Assembly (NCBI GenBank): GCA_032622095.1
Contig: CP136065.1
Location: forward strand, 214,130,151 to 214,194,150
DNA from: Siphonodentalium dalli
Taxonomy: Eukaryota; Mollusca; Scaphopoda; Gadilida; Siphonodentaliidae
Direction of reading: 5' to 3'
Length of the DNA stretch: 64,000 nt
The position numbers were made by a program, and so were the translations under genes. Below are positions 12,884 to 25,646 of the stretch, piece by piece (within the stretch, counting starts at the first letter, position 1; each line of letters opens with the position of its first letter). The notes below the pieces were generated by a model. It was not told the DNA's origin. It ran no database searches and saw nothing but the letters and a program-made list of their open reading frames with translations.

Positions 12884-12950
12884 CCAATGCATTCTCTTAT
12901 ATATGCGAGTCGACCATAGGTCGCCTCGCATATATAAGAGAATGCATTGG
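12884..12950. repeat. 67-nt perfect hairpin module, copy 1
   Basis: A 26-nt arm (CCAATGCATTCTCTTATATA then TGCGAG) is followed by TCGACCATAGGTCGC and the exact reverse complement of the arm. The centre can add five more pairs (CGACC/GGTCG) around an ATA loop. Further copies are at 14931-14997, 16476-16542, 16615-16681, 18708-18774, 18985-19051, 24758-24824, 28243-28309 and 40010-40076, with a half copy at about 30356-30385 and a decayed copy at about 46174-46247. Confidence 0.9.
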
Positions 12951-12995
12951 CTTAACACATTACAAATTATAAAATTGTTAAAGAATGTAAGAAAC

Positions 12996-14893
12996 GAGAG
13001 GCCGATCACGATCGGCAGATGTTTAACCCATACCTTGGCGATAGCGATTAGCTATTTTTATAAATTTTATAAATCCTTACATCAACCTTTTCATGAGTGC
13101 TAAAGCTTAAACAATTCACACTTAATATAGTGATCATGTGAAAAATATTTAGTTATCACATTGTGTCAACAGGATTGGCGGAGGATGTTAATATTTTTAA
13201 GCAAATAAACCAAATGACCCTCACTATCAAATCGGATAGAATAGGGTTAATCTTACCCAAACTAATGAACTGATAAACACAAAATAGTCTATACAAAGCA
13301 TGTCATTGGATTTAGAAACCCATACAATAAGTCAGTCTCAAGAATACCAGCACCATTAATATTACCCTGGAGCCCAAATGCAACTGAGGGAATTTCAAAA
13401 TAAGACATTTCCTCTAATGATGAATATATAATTGGTGATTTATTGAAACCCTTACTGAACCTGGATCAAAGTGAAAGGGATAATATTATATCTGTCAATC
13501 GCATAATATGTGTCTATGGAATGGTTTAATTTTAATCCCAAATCCATGCAAATCAAAAGTGGATCACCATCAACCTGGACATAATATAGGAGAATGATCA
13601 AACGAAAAGCTTCAAAACCATATGATGTGTGGAGAGGGTTAATCATTTGCAATGACATCACATCATGGAACTGAGGAATGTGTGGATTAATTTTTGTCTA
13701 AGATAAGACAACAGTGTATGTAGACAACAATGTCTGTAAAACATCCCTACAAATTAAGTAACAATGGACTATTCCAATTTAATATTTTAGAATAGGTGTC
13801 CTATAGTGTTTACATAAACTTTAGTAATGAACCTGTTTCAGCAAAGGGGTTAACTTAATATTGCACAGAAAACAGCACTCCACCAGATAGCCATCAATCA
13901 ATTTGACATTAATATGATAACAAATCCTGCCAGCCAGGAGTACCACTATCAGGCTTTATAGCATGTCCATAGACATAGTGATAATTAACTCATTTCAATA
14001 ACACATGGTCTGCCAGATATGTTCTCTTAAAATTCCCACCAGTAATTATTTGAATTATAAAGGGTCATAACTCTGTTAAAATATATCGGATCAAACCCAT
14101 ATTTGAACTCGATCTGTATTTAGGGGTGATAAATTCATATACCAAATTTGGTGCTGATCAGATGAAAAATGTTTTGAGTCATAGCAGCTTGGGTGAATTC
14201 TAAGTAAACATAAGAGTGAAAAGGGTTAATTAAACAATACCAAAAACCATACAGACTAAGAACGTGCTAAGAAAAACCTAGGTAAGAAATATGAGGCAGA
14301 TCAGAAGAAATATGTTCAACTTATTGCATTGGATAGCATGTGTGTAAAGGGTTAATTATTTTCTAAACCGATCAACCAATCAATACCAAAAACTATACAG
14401 ATGAGGGGCATGTCATCATAAACCTACATATCAAATATGAACACAATCGGACAAAATATACTTTGGTTATAGCATGGGATTTTTGTTTTTTTTATTTTAT
14501 TTTCGAAAAAGGGTCATAACTCCTTTAAAATAAATCGGATCAAACCCATATTCGAACTCGATCTGTATTTTGGGCTCTGAAACTCGCATACCAAATTTGG
14601 TTCCAATCAGATACAAAATGTTTGAGTTATGGCAGAATGCGTTAATTCTAAGTTGAAAAAGGGCCATAACTCTGTAACAAAATCTCGGATCAAACCCAAA
14701 TTCGAACTCGATCTGTATTTTAGGTTGAGAAACCCATATACAAAATTTGGTTTCGATCGGATAGAAAATGATTGAGTTATCGCATTACTCGTAAAGTGTC
14801 TACGGACAGACAGACGGACAGACGGACCAACGACGAGTGGTCAATCCGGGCAACGACACTATGTTTACCATACTATGGTATGGGTAAACATAA
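12996..14893. mobile_element. Tandem-core 'pearl-like' (Helentron-associated-like) element, nested
   Basis: It starts near ACGAGAGGCCGATC, followed by a short dyad (GATCACGATC). The interior has several diverged ~145-bp units with 'gggtcataactctgt', 'cggatcaaaccca' and 'gaactcgatctgt'. Then come a GACAGACAGACGG microsatellite and a terminal hairpin (GTTTACCATAC...GTATGGGTAAAC) before ATAAA. A second copy with the same start and end lies at about 30187-31249. Order (5' tag, tandem core, ACGG-type microsatellite, 3' hairpin) matches molluscan pearl-like repeats. Family name is inference. Confidence 0.65.
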
Positions 14894-15142
14894 AAATGGT
14901 AAAAAGTGTTAAAAAAAGATTTTTTTTAGGCCAATGCATTCTCTTATATATGCGAGGCGACCTATGGTCGACTCGCATATATAAGAGAATGCATTGGCAC
15001 AGGGCATAACTGTAACTATCACAATGTGGTCAAGGAGCCGGTTCCAATGATATCCATATTTGTATGGTTCTATTGAGACAGTCCGAAGATATTTTAGGCT
15101 GTTGAAGCTTTATTTGCCCGGTTTTGGCGGGTAAAGGGTTAA

Positions 15143-16444
15143 AGTATTGAATGCGATTATCCACCTAGTGTGGTCCCTGAAACATGACAACAACGAGACA
15201 TTACAAGGCTTACTTTAAGGATTATGAGTTGCTTTAGAAGATTATTTATTTTGCAGAATAAAATACAATATTATTGCAAGCACTTAGCAGTCATCTATAG
15301 AATCTACATGTATCAGTATCTCTTATTACTCTCTAAACACATTTTTGAAGGCCCACTTAATTTTTGAACCACCAGATCACATATATAAAATAGTATATGC
15401 CATATTATATACCATTTGAAAGAGGAAGCTCCAAAACATTGTACTATCAACTTATCCGGTGTAATAAACTGTGAACATGTTGTTTTTGTTGAGTTACCAA
15501 CGTGATTTTTTGCTTAATTTCCATCTGGATTGTAGTGCAAAGTGTATTATTTTCAATGGAGGGGGAATAACTCTATATCTTAAAGATAGAGTTATTCCCC
15601 TTCAATTGAAAATACATTTTAGTTTGAATTCTATTGCATTCTGGGAGCCATAACAGGGGAAATCTTTTTATGATTTCTGCTGTTTTCTCTTTCTCTATGG
15701 GCATCTTCTGAGACACAGATGTTTCAAATGGTGATGAATTGTAATATTTTAATCATATTTTATAGCATAGATTGTTATTAAAACCGTATATCAAGGCACT
15801 ATAAAACAAAAATAATCGGTGACTTGAAAATTAAGTGGGCCTTTTACAGAATCATAACTGTATTTTGAATAGTGGATAAATGCAAGAGATAACGTATACC
15901 AAGATACAAATTTTAAATGATGTGGGTGCAGCCTGAGAACACATTAGTTTCAAAAATATTTTCTGAGGTAAAAACATTGTAGTTATATTACGAGTTGACA
16001 CGGCAATTTTATTTTTTTGAAAAATTGAAATCAGCCATATTGGTCACAGGGAGGTCAGATATAATAAGTACCTTCCAGTCTGAGTTTCCCAAAATAAAAT
16101 GCGCAAAATCAGAGTGTCTGCTAATTTATTACTCATACTGATAGCTTATGGCACCACTAGTTGAGTTTGTTGAGTACCTATAGTAGATTGTTTTCTTTAA
16201 AGGGGGATTGTACACTAAACCAGCCATTTACGGGACCATCTCCTTCTACACTCAACAGAATATATGCAACAAATGAATTAATTTGAGCCATGGATTAGTG
16301 CAAAATACACTCATGTACTCTACATGGTTCACACTGCCATAGGTCAAATTGGCCAATGGACAATTTTTTTTGAAAATGGACAAAAAATATGGCAGTGCAC
16401 TATCAAACAATGGGCAACCGTGTGCAATAAAACAGTAATGAGGA
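15143..16444. other. Non-coding stretch with one short hairpin
   Basis: At about 15553-15620 a small palindrome is built from 'gggggaataactctat' and its partner flanking a 'cttaaag' centre. No gene or other element is recognised. Confidence 0.5.
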
Positions 16445-16448
16445 TTAA

Positions 16449-16831
16449 CCCTTTACCCAACAGAAGGGCCCTGTGCCAATGCATTCTCTTATATATGCGA
16501 GTCGACCATAGGTCGCCTCGCATATATAAGAGAATGCATTGGCTTAACACATTAAAAATTGTTAAAGAATGTAAGAAAAATGGTAAAAAGTGTTAAAAAA
16601 AGATTTTTTTTAGGCCAATGCATTCTCTTATATATGCGAGGCGACCTATGGTCGACTCGCATATATAAGAGAATGCATTGGCACAGAGCATAACTATAAC
16701 CATCACAATGTGGTCAATGAGCCGGTTCCAATGATATCCATATTTGTATGGTTTTATTGAGACAGACCCAAGATATTTTAGGCTGTTGAAGCTTTATTTG
16801 GCCGGTTTTGGCCGGTTTGTTGGGTAAAGGA
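16449..16831. mobile_element. TTAA-target MITE carrying two opposed hairpin modules
   Basis: TTAA at 16445-16448 precedes CCCTTTACCCAACAG; the right end GTTGGGTAAAGGA is followed by TTAA at 16832-16835. The interior holds the 67-nt hairpin at 16476-16542 and its reverse-oriented copy at 16615-16681, separated by 72 bp. This is the intact reference copy for the interrupted element at 12857-15138. Confidence 0.85.
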
Positions 16832-16835
16832 TTAA

Positions 16836-18671
16836 CACAAATAAATCATTTGTCTGTCATAAGGCTGAATTGTAGATGGTGGGTAGTGGTATATTGTCAA
16901 GTAACAATGGTACGATTAAAGAAGTCTAGACACGGGTATTTGAAGTATGGACATAATTATATAGAATGTTAGATGCTAAATAAAACAAAAATATTCATAA
17001 ATTGTGAAACCAGAAAATGAAGATTAATTTGGCCAATTTTTTTTTTTTATATTGCCAATAAAAATTTGAATTGGCCAAAAGACTTTTCGGCCATGTACAA
17101 TAGACCTTTAAACAAGTGGAAGCTACTCCAAATTTCTGACCTATGACCGAAATCAGGTGACAATATGTGATAGATTATGATAAAGTGTCGTGGCTTATAT
17201 CTACAATCTTGTATAAATAAAATATGATACATGTATATGTGATAAAAAAAATAATTTATGTAAGACATGCATGAAATATGAAAAAATGAATAAACTTCAT
17301 GGAAAAATTTAGCTGCACATGAATCCTCTTACATGTGATAGTATATCTGGGAGTATTTGCCAAGAAAATATTTCATAATTTGAAGATTAGTGCACCAACT
17401 TTCAGCAAAATATATATGACAGATCTTGGTGTATGGTTTTATCACATAATTAGCCCCTAAACCCAGCCTAATATTTTGTATTAAGACACACATGTATTAT
17501 CGGCATGCGGCGTGACGTAAGAGCTTAGCGTAATGATATTGATCAATGTTATTATGTTAATTAGAATATAATTATGATATTCAATTTGTGTTGGGTTATA
17601 TAGTGTTGACTGTGACATAAACATGGGTGATAAGGGTGGTTGAACAATTCTGTCAACATGAAAAGACACATTTAAATCAGAACTATTTTTTTTTAAAGGT
17701 GTCTTTACTTCCTCTTTGATTGTGATAAGAAAATCAATATAACTTTTTTAAACCCCAGCCATTTCGAGATTGTTTTTCCTTGCTAAAATGTAAGTATGTG
17801 ATAAAAACAATCTCAAATTCATCGGCATTCCATACAAAATTTATTAACCTCGTCCACTAAGGTAAATTCGAGCCTCGCTAATGCTAGGCTCGAATAAAAT
17901 TTAGTGCACTTGGTCAATAAATTATTTATAGAATTGCGACTTGTTAGAGATCCTCTATATATGGGCTTGTAACATGCTCTTGACTTGCAACCCACCTCAT
18001 CATACAGCAACTCACTGACCTGTATAACCATGAAAACAAATCTTATATTGATACAAAAATAGTACAAATACATCGAGCATATAGTACATATTAATCCTTG
18101 ACATTCTCAACTATTGCCACCATTAGCCAAATTATTATGAAAGCCAGGTGAGCATGTGATGTCAGATTATTACCACATCACAGGGTGATCCACATGATTT
18201 TGTCAACCATTGAAAAACGTTTGATCCCAACACAGCATGTGACGAGCGGGGCTGATACTGATAGCCGTCAAGTCAACACCGGGCATCCATGTCAAATAAC
18301 TAATAAACATATCTCTAGTTTACTACAAATCTTGTGAACCTGTGAAATTCCAATTAAATTTTAATCAAATTAATCAGCTGGTCCCCTAAACCAAGTCTCC
18401 TCGGTCCACAACAGCTTTGGATAACAGGCTTTACACCCAGAATCGAAGGCGGGAGTTATATTGCTTGTACGTTTTTGGATTAAGTCAAATGGATGCTTTG
18501 TATATATTAACATAGAGGGTGGCATTCCCAAGCATGATGATATCAAACATGCATACATGTATATCAGAGGTCCATTGAATGTCAAAACAACGAAGACTTA
18601 TAAGTAAATAAAGCCTTGTTTTTTAGAGAATTTTGATTTGTCGCGCTAACAGAAAATTTATTGAAACAATA
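16836..18671. other. Non-coding stretch, nothing recognised beyond a small hairpin
   Basis: No gene seen. A short stem lies at about 17866-17905 ('attcgagcctcgc' with 'gctaggctcgaat'). The sequence is strongly AT-rich. Confidence 0.5.
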
Positions 18672-19103
18672 TGTGACCCACCATATCGGGATTTTTTTTA
18701 CCCTGTGCCAATGCATTCTCTTATATATGCGAGTCGACCATAGGTCGCCTCGCATATATAAGAGAATGCATTGGCCTAACAATTTTTTACAATTTTAATA
18801 ATTTGTTCTTGTATTGTTTAACAATTTTATAATTTCACACATACAAAGCCCCAGACAAACATGAGCAGACAACACTCTTCTATGTGCTTCTATATATGTG
18901 TGGGGCTCCCTGTAGGGTAATGGATGTTTTTTTTATTTTATGTCCTAAAAATTGTAAGAAACATTTATTTAAAAAATTGTTAAGCCAATGCATTCTCTTA
19001 TATATGCGAGGCGACCTATGGTCGACTCGCATATATAAGAGAATGCATTGGCACAGGGTAAAAAAATCCCGACTTCCGACTGGATTTGATATGGCGGGTC
19101 ACA
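18672..19103. mobile_element. Inverted-repeat element with TGTGACCC ends and two hairpin modules
   Basis: Ends TGTGACCCACCATATCGGGA and a partner reading GGCGGGTCACA at 19103, with 'ccctgtg' and 'cacaggg' immediately outside the two 67-nt hairpins (18708-18774, 18985-19051). The termini differ from the CCCTTT elements, yet the paired-hairpin layout is the same. Flanks are ATAT-rich, so the target duplication cannot be resolved. Confidence 0.75.
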
Positions 19104-19631
19104 TATATTAAATGATAGTATCATCACTTTACCTTTTTCTATTACGGTACATGATATATAATTTTGAAGACAGATTAATCACAGACATGTCATATTAATC
19201 ACATTCAGGGCTTCACATGAATGCCCAGGCTCCATGTGTAAATGCAGTGAGTCTTTTCAATGAAAGTCTGTTATAGAAGAGCAACGGGGCTGAACTCGGT
19301 CCAAAACAGCATCAACCCAACCGATATCCCAAGCTGTTGTGGACTGAGAACACTTATGTTTACCTGACCCCAAATTTGAATTTAATTAAAATTCCTGTGA
19401 CGAAGCAACCCAACAATGCACTAACTTGTAAGCTAATCTAAGAATCAAATACTTCAATCTGAAACCAAAATATTTAGTATATTCTCCGCATTCCACAGAT
19501 GATACTGATTCCAGTTTATTATTCATCCCAACCCAGTCCAACAACAATGATCAAAGAGTATAAAAATACAATAACAACAACAGATTGTCATGGTCCCACA
19601 GAAGCACTGATTTTATTATATGCTTGCCTAT

Positions 19632-20154
19632 TAAAGATACGGGCGGCCTTGGTCGTGGGTATGCTGTTAAAATATTCACCTCCGTCAAAAACCGCCATAA
19701 ACAGAATAATAGTAAAATATAGAGAGACTTTGTTCCTATGCCAATCAGAAATATGGCATAAACAGTATTTTGTCGTCAACTTTCCCCCCTTTGTTATGTA
19801 AACAAAAGTAAAAAAACGTTACGTTTCCTGGCTTTTGTTTAGATCGGAATATGGTAAACATAAAGAGCGTTTTTGTTACTGTTTTCCTGATATGGAAATA
19901 ATAAAGAGCGTTTATATCATTTTTGTGTGATTAACCAATAGAATTGCACTGTGTTATGTAAACAGAAGCACAACTTCTGTAACACGAGCAGTCTCTTGTT
20001 TACGCACACCATCGTACCTCTTGACGACAATATACTTTTACGCGCTGATTATGTTTGGCATATGAGCGGAACTGTATATATTTTGGTGTTCCTTCTGTTG
20101 ATGGTGATTTGAACAAATATATATATTTCTGCAACGAACGCCGCCCGTGCCTTT
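19632..20154. mobile_element. Dispersed DNA element with TTAAAG... termini, copy 2
   Basis: The left end TTAAAGATACGGGCGGCCTT is mirrored by the right end, whose reverse complement reads TTAAAGGCACGGGCGGCGTT. The body matches 11200-11400. No transposase is seen, so it is non-autonomous. Confidence 0.65.
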
Positions 20155-21257
20155 AAATAGCGGAAAATTACCAAAACATAAATCGTTGTATGTATCTCTT
20201 AGAAGCTACAGTGAAATATGATTTTGTTATTTCTATAGCTTCTATAATGGTAACGTGCCGATTGACATTATCACTTGAAATCGGTTTGCTACCTATCAGC
20301 TGATCGGTGTCAGAAATTTGGGCAAACTTGGTGTTGCTTTCCATTTACTGTTAATTTGTTGTGCTATTAAAAGTGAGAATGCTGTATAATTTAGCCACTT
20401 TAAGCATTAATAAGGTGCATATAATAAAAAGAACACCTACAATTTTTGTTTGAATACCCGAAACATCTCATTCGTGTCTGGAAAAAAATATAAGAATTTT
20501 CACTCATGAGATATTTCGGTATTCGAACAAAAACTGTAGGTATTCTCTATGTCTTCCTGCAATGCTGGATTCAAGGTGGCTCTCTCGTGACCCTTTGTGA
20601 CATTGATTTTCAGGGGAAGAAAAAACCATCAAGAAAATCATTGGAATTATTGCAAGACTGACCAAATTTCAAACTGTTTTGAAAGTCAATATCTGACCAT
20701 CAGAACCTTCTTTTTACAGGGTCATGAGTCTATATCATTATTTATTGGTATAGAAAATGTTCCAATGGTAGTGTCATTGTCAAATCGGACAGAGGATCTT
20801 TAAATGAGTTCGAGATAATTTTTCTTGTTAATAATTAGCAACAAACAATGAGATATGAGAAACTGAGATTTCTATTTATGCTGGAAACAATGATCACCTG
20901 AGCACCACCTTAATTAACCCTTTCTTTACTGAATGGATTCTACCATCAGCCATAAAACTATACATTGGAATGGTCTATTATTCATCTGTAGGGATGGCAT
21001 ATAATGCAAGTGCAGAATATGGCCATGTTATTTAACTTATTATTTGAACATTTCCTAAGAGTATTTATTTTATGGTAAAGAAATGGATAACATCGGCTGA
21101 CACGAAAATCAAATCTCTCAAGCTGCTCCAAACTTATACACTGTCGTCTGTTTGTATGTCTCTCCCGGCCTCAGAACTGAATTCGGGAACTTGGGCTAGA
21201 AAAGATTGATGACACATTATATTAGGGGCAGAACAACATAGTAGAATATGAAAGCGA
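20155..21257. other. Non-coding stretch with a diverged foldback and a dispersed repeat
   Basis: About 20440-20545 is a foldback: 'cctacaatttttgtttgaat' is matched by an inverted partner around 'gaacaaaaactgtagg'. At about 20932-21010 is a copy of the CCCTTTCTTTACTGAATGG repeat. No gene. Confidence 0.5.
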
Positions 21258-22303
21258 CAAGCCTTGAAATAGGGTGTCTGTCATTTACAGAATGAGGTCC
21301 CCAGAGGGTGAATTTAGTGATGATACCCCGCATAGCGCAGGGACCAGCCGAGAGGGCGACGTGGGCGACTTCTTCGCCCTAGCGCCGTCCTCTTCGCCTT
21401 ATTTTTGCAGTCGGGCGAAGTTCAAGTCGCCCTGAAAATTCCAAAGTTGACTGACGAAAATCGGCAAAATTCCCCAAATAATTTATGATAATTTACAACT
21501 GTCAACAGTGATTACACACAATACTCCACTATCAGGGTGTTGTAAAACAATTAACACCTGTATTGCTCCAATCTGGAAGGATGTTGACAACGGAGTCTGA
21601 TTACTGGCAGCTGTGAAAACATCGTCAGGCCTCAAGTGTTAATCTGGTTGTTGTGATTTTTAGATTACCGTGATTATGTATACCACACCTTACAATGAAG
21701 ATTACAACTCACAGCTCTCACAATGTGTCAGTTCATCACTCCCTCTATGGAGTTTGGTTAAAGAAATTTTAAAACAAATTCATTTGTGAAGCATATTAAA
21801 TTTTCAAACGGGATTACTAATAGAGCGCAGTGAAAGTGTTCATGATTTCGTTTCGTTTCGGTTTGATAAATATTGTTGGCATTTTTAAAAACCCGAAAAA
21901 TATGAAATAAAATCTTGTCATTCTCCCACAATTACGATATAAAATGCTGCTATCCTCTCACAATTATGTTTGGGTATTATTAATAGTTATTAGGGTCATG
22001 AAGTGAACATAAAGACTCCATATTTCAACCATTGTTTCATAAGTTTAATTGACATATCACATCTCTCCTATTTTCGTTCTATAGCGACTCCTGTCGTAGT
22101 ACTGTAGTACTGTTCAATTTAAGTTTTGTAGACTCACTTCGCCCTATAGAACGGCCACTTCGCCTTATTTTGATAGTAGGGCGAAGTCATTTCGCCCTGA
22201 AAATATGGTCTAGGCTGGTCCCTGGCATAGCGGGCTAGCATCACCAAATTCACCCTCTGGGAACTTCATTCTGCTAATGACAGGCACCCTATTTCAAGGC
22301 TTG
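21258..22303. mobile_element. hAT-like foldback MITE (CAAGCCTTGAAATA ends), interrupted
   Basis: The ends CAAGCCTTGAAATAGGGTG and inverted partner enclose 'cagaatgaggtccccagagg' arms. It is split by a second element at 21338-22224. Flanking 8-mers GAAAGCGA and GATAGCGA agree at 7 of 8 positions. The uninterrupted copy at 26758-26950 shows what the original looked like. Confidence 0.8.
21338..22224. mobile_element. hAT non-autonomous element nested in the MITE, exact 8-bp TSD
   Basis: The termini are CAGGGACCAGCC and exact inverted GGCTGGTCCCTG. The 8-bp duplication GCATAGCG is at 21330-21337 and 22225-22232. Subterminal motifs of the GGGCGAAGT / ACTTCGCCC type repeat at both ends. No transposase is coded in its 887 bp. 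Confidence 0.9.
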
Positions 22304-22365
22304 GATAGCGAATGTGAACAAATGACAATCAGATCATTGCCAAAGAACAAGCCGGAATTTAGTGT

Positions 22366-22800
22366 ATCTGTCTTTTGCAGAATGAGGTCCTCAGAGGGTG
22401 AATTTAGTGACACTATCCCGCGTAGCGGGCTAGCATCACTAAATTCACCCACTGGGGATCTCATTCTGCTTAGGCCTCATCTTCTCTGGAAAGTTTCTTT
22501 ATACTTTCTATAGAAACTTCGTCACATAGAATCTATTTCTTTTTTAGTTTAGTTTTTGTATATCCCCAAATTTGCACATTGCATAATCGAGGTTCCCAAT
22601 GGGTGTACATCACAATATTCACCATTTGGGAACTTCAATCTGAGTCTATGTCTCCCATTGTAGATGAGGCCATGCAGAATGAGGTCCCCAGACTCCCAGA
22701 GGGTGAATTTGGTGATGCTAGCCCACTGTGAAGGATAGCGTCACTACATTCACTCTCTAGGGACCTCATTCTGCAAATAACAGACACACTATAATCAGAC
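22366..22800. repeat. Two further partial copies of the CAAGCCTTGAAATA MITE family
   Basis: Palindromic pieces at about 22375-22480 and 22670-22795 repeat 'cagaatgaggtcc...gagggtgaattt' with inverted partners around 'agcgggctagcatcac'. Outer termini are lost or diverged. Confidence 0.7.
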
Positions 22801-24705
22801 TTGCCAATAAATAGCTATGTTCCCCCGTGTGCTGATAACATTTATATAGCAGGGAAATGACAGGCTTTTTATCTTTAATTTTTTCGTAAAATTATGAAAA
22901 TTCATGAACCGGTATACACAGACAGCTTGTTAGTTTCAATCAAAGAGCCTCATGAAATTTAAGAATGATTTTTTTATATCACATGAATCCCCTGTTATAT
23001 CAATAAAAAAGCCATTATATATTTCCTTATACATATCTCACTAGTGACGAATAGGCAAGTGACGAATTGGCACGAGCTTCCCACCAACGTGGCATCACGC
23101 CAACAAAATGACTTTAAATTTAATCAGGCAGATTAATACTCTTTCGTAAAGCCACAAATGACAACAAAACCAGACAATGCAAAATGATTGCTTTGTTCAT
23201 TAAAGTTAAATTCTTGTCCAACTTCGTCGCAGTAAGAAAAATGGACACAAAAACAAAGGGGGCTATAAATTCCTATATTTTCCGGCGGCAGCTCGAGTGC
23301 GCAATACTATCGTATATGGTTGTGAAGCATCTCAGCCAACAATGTAAATGTGTGTATTTTTAAGATTATGTTAAGGATTTTGATTTGTTAAAGGCATAAA
23401 GCTCTAGTTTTTTTATGTGATATACAAGATCTTCAACTTGATATGTTGGGATATAAGATTTTATGAAACTCGTCCTATAAATTTTATTCAAAACTCATCT
23501 ACGACTCATTGTGAATCAAATTTATCAAACTTGTTTCCTAAAATCTTATATCCCAACATAACTTGTTGGAGATCCTTTATATACACAGCGCCATATATAT
23601 AGCAACTGCTATTAAATTCACGCCGTGATGTCATTATAATATGTAAATAACTCTATATAATGATTTCCATCAACATTTTGGACTTTGTGGTAACTTATAT
23701 AATGAATTTTGGAATTTAGTATGGATGCCTTGCAAATAAAAAGTAATTCATCTGTTCTCGCACTCTACCAGGTTTCCACAATACTGGCACAGGCTCCGTC
23801 AAATGGACAGCTTTTGATGACAAAAAATATTAATTTTGAATCAGTATTTCCTAGTACCGGTAAATTAGTATGCCGACAGACCTGTTTACTCTCCCGTTTT
23901 GCACATGAGTCTGCCGATTTGATCCTGGAAACCCGCCTATACCCCACAACCCTCTTTATTTCATAAGTTTGCCATTGGTAACATACCAACAAGGAAGTCA
24001 TGACATATTGTAAGTCTCGTTCTCGTCGCGGCCGAGATTTTGTCTATGTCAGTGTGATCTATTGTCTATCCTGATTGGGCACTTGAATATATGTGTCCTC
24101 TGTAGGTGTATATTACCTGTCATTCTTGCAACTATGATAAGCTTGCGCTTGTAGTGGTCAATTGCAATTTCAATAATGTACATATGTGCACTGAAAATTC
24201 ATAACAGAACACTTTAATTGCACGCAACGACTTGATAAGGTTGATTTTAGCAGCTTGCCTTGTCCCGCCTCCATTCTATTCATTATGTACTAATAAACGA
24301 AAATGAGGAGCCGATATATCGAAATGGGAAATTTCCAATCTATTCAGGAGATAAATAGACGAATACAACTTTGACTTTCATTAAAATAAAATAATTTATT
24401 TCCAACCATACATTCTGTGAAAATATTACTGGCACATTGTAAACTGGGCATTCATTCCAGCATCCCATATGTTATATGAGCAATAACTCTACATTTGCTG
24501 CTTGAACTATTTCCGTGTCAGTACGGATGCCCTGTTATTCGAGATAATAATTTTTGCTGCTGTTCATACATTTTCAAATAATAAATATTGGCACATGATT
24601 ACTTGCATCAATTATTTCATTCCTGGTCTCAAATTTTAATAAATAGATTACTTAGAAAACATATCTACGTCTTCCCAGGGGCATGGAAATGAAGGTTTCT
24701 GGACA
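22801..24705. other. Non-coding stretch with one foldback
   Basis: At about 23428-23572 a foldback is formed by 'gatcttcaacttgatatgtt' and 'gggatataagatttta' with the inverted partner ending near 'ggagatcc'. The reading frames around 23700-24000 occupy both strands over the same bases and show no recognisable domain, so no gene is called. Confidence 0.5.
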
Positions 24706-24709
24706 TTAA

Positions 24710-24926
24710 CCCTTTGAGTGCCATTTCCGATTTTTGTATCAACCCATATACCCTGTGCCAATGCATTCTCTTATATATGCGAGTCGACCATAGGTCGCCT
24801 TGCATATATAAGAGAATGCATTGGCCTAACAATTTTTTTTTTTTTTAATAATTTATTCTTATATTCTTTAACAGACTTATTTTGTAGGTTTAGGGCCGAT
24901 GAGATCAGCCCCTGGCGCTCAAAGGG
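24710..24926. mobile_element. TTAA-target MITE with a single hairpin module
   Basis: TTAA 24706-24709, left end CCCTTTGAGTGCCA; right end TGGCGCTCAAAGGG, TTAA 24927-24930. It carries one 67-nt hairpin at 24758-24824 with one mismatch in the stem. Confidence 0.85.
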
Positions 24927-24930
24927 TTAA

Positions 24931-25498
24931 ATTTATAAAATCACTTATGGATGGCCGAACCATGGTCGGCCAGTCGAAACCAGCAGACCCAATATTTATC
25001 ATTCCCGCCAAAACCCAACTTTATCTCTCAAACTCACAAATTTTGGCCAGAGGAATAAGTGCCGAGAAACCGTCGATTTGATCCACCAGGAAAAGGAATA
25101 AATTATTTCTACATTAATCAAGACCCCATTATACTTAGCAAAGGGCCATATATACAATTAATATCTTATGAACATTGGACCAATTAGCTCTTTGATTAAA
25201 TATATGTCTAACATAGCTTGCGGACCCATACCAGAAGCGTGTATAATTATAGACTTGTCACGATGAGTGAAAGAGCAGGTGAGTGAAAGGATGTGTGCAA
25301 GTTATTGATAGCCTGGGGAATGAAAGAGCTTGTGTGAAATCATCTTATTGCTAATTTTGTTACAATATATATATATATATATACATTTCATTTTGATCAA
25401 TAAAAACTTTTTACCCTAGCGGAAACCCTGACTCTACACATAATGCACTATAATCTGTAGTCTATTTCAGTAAACTGCTCTGTTCTTCATATGACATG
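24931..25498. other. Non-coding stretch with a short AT microsatellite
   Basis: (AT)n of about 16 bp at about 25366-25382. No gene recognised. Confidence 0.5.
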
Positions 25499-25646
25499 AA
25501 CGTCGTTTTTCGGTTGATCTATGAGCCTATAGATCGATCAGTAGACGAATAACATACTGTATAATTCCGCGAAGCGGATTATACTAAGTATGTTATTCGT
25601 CTACTGATCGATCTATAGGCTCATAGATCAACCGAAAAACGACGTT
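25499..25646. repeat. Perfect-arm foldback palindrome
   Basis: The left arm starts AACGTCGTTTTTCGGTTGAT and the right arm is its reverse complement, about 65 bp per arm, around the centre 'ccgcgaagcgg'. Similar in size and style to the foldbacks at 7277-7429 and 12082-12223, although the arms are unrelated. Confidence 0.85.

Larger units (their letters stand above)
12857..15138. mobile_element. TTAA-target inverted-repeat element, split by a nested insertion
   Basis: Left end CCCTTTACCCAACAG after TTAA (12853-12856); right end GGCGGGTAAAGGG before TTAA (15139-15142). Comparison with the uninterrupted copy at 16449-16831 shows that about 12996-14893 is a later insertion: the flanking text 'gaatgtaagaa' / 'aatggtaaaaagtg' is contiguous there. 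Each half carries one 67-nt hairpin (12884-12950 and 14931-14997) in opposite orientation. TTAA targets with CCCTTT ends are typical of piggyBac-like elements (inference). Confidence 0.8.

Noticed and set aside
12903-13103. Repeated frames containing a ...IYKRMHWLN-type peptide at several loci
   Set aside because: They are translations of the 67-nt hairpin module (same peptide at 16.4, 18.6, 18.9 and 24.7 kb), which is non-coding.
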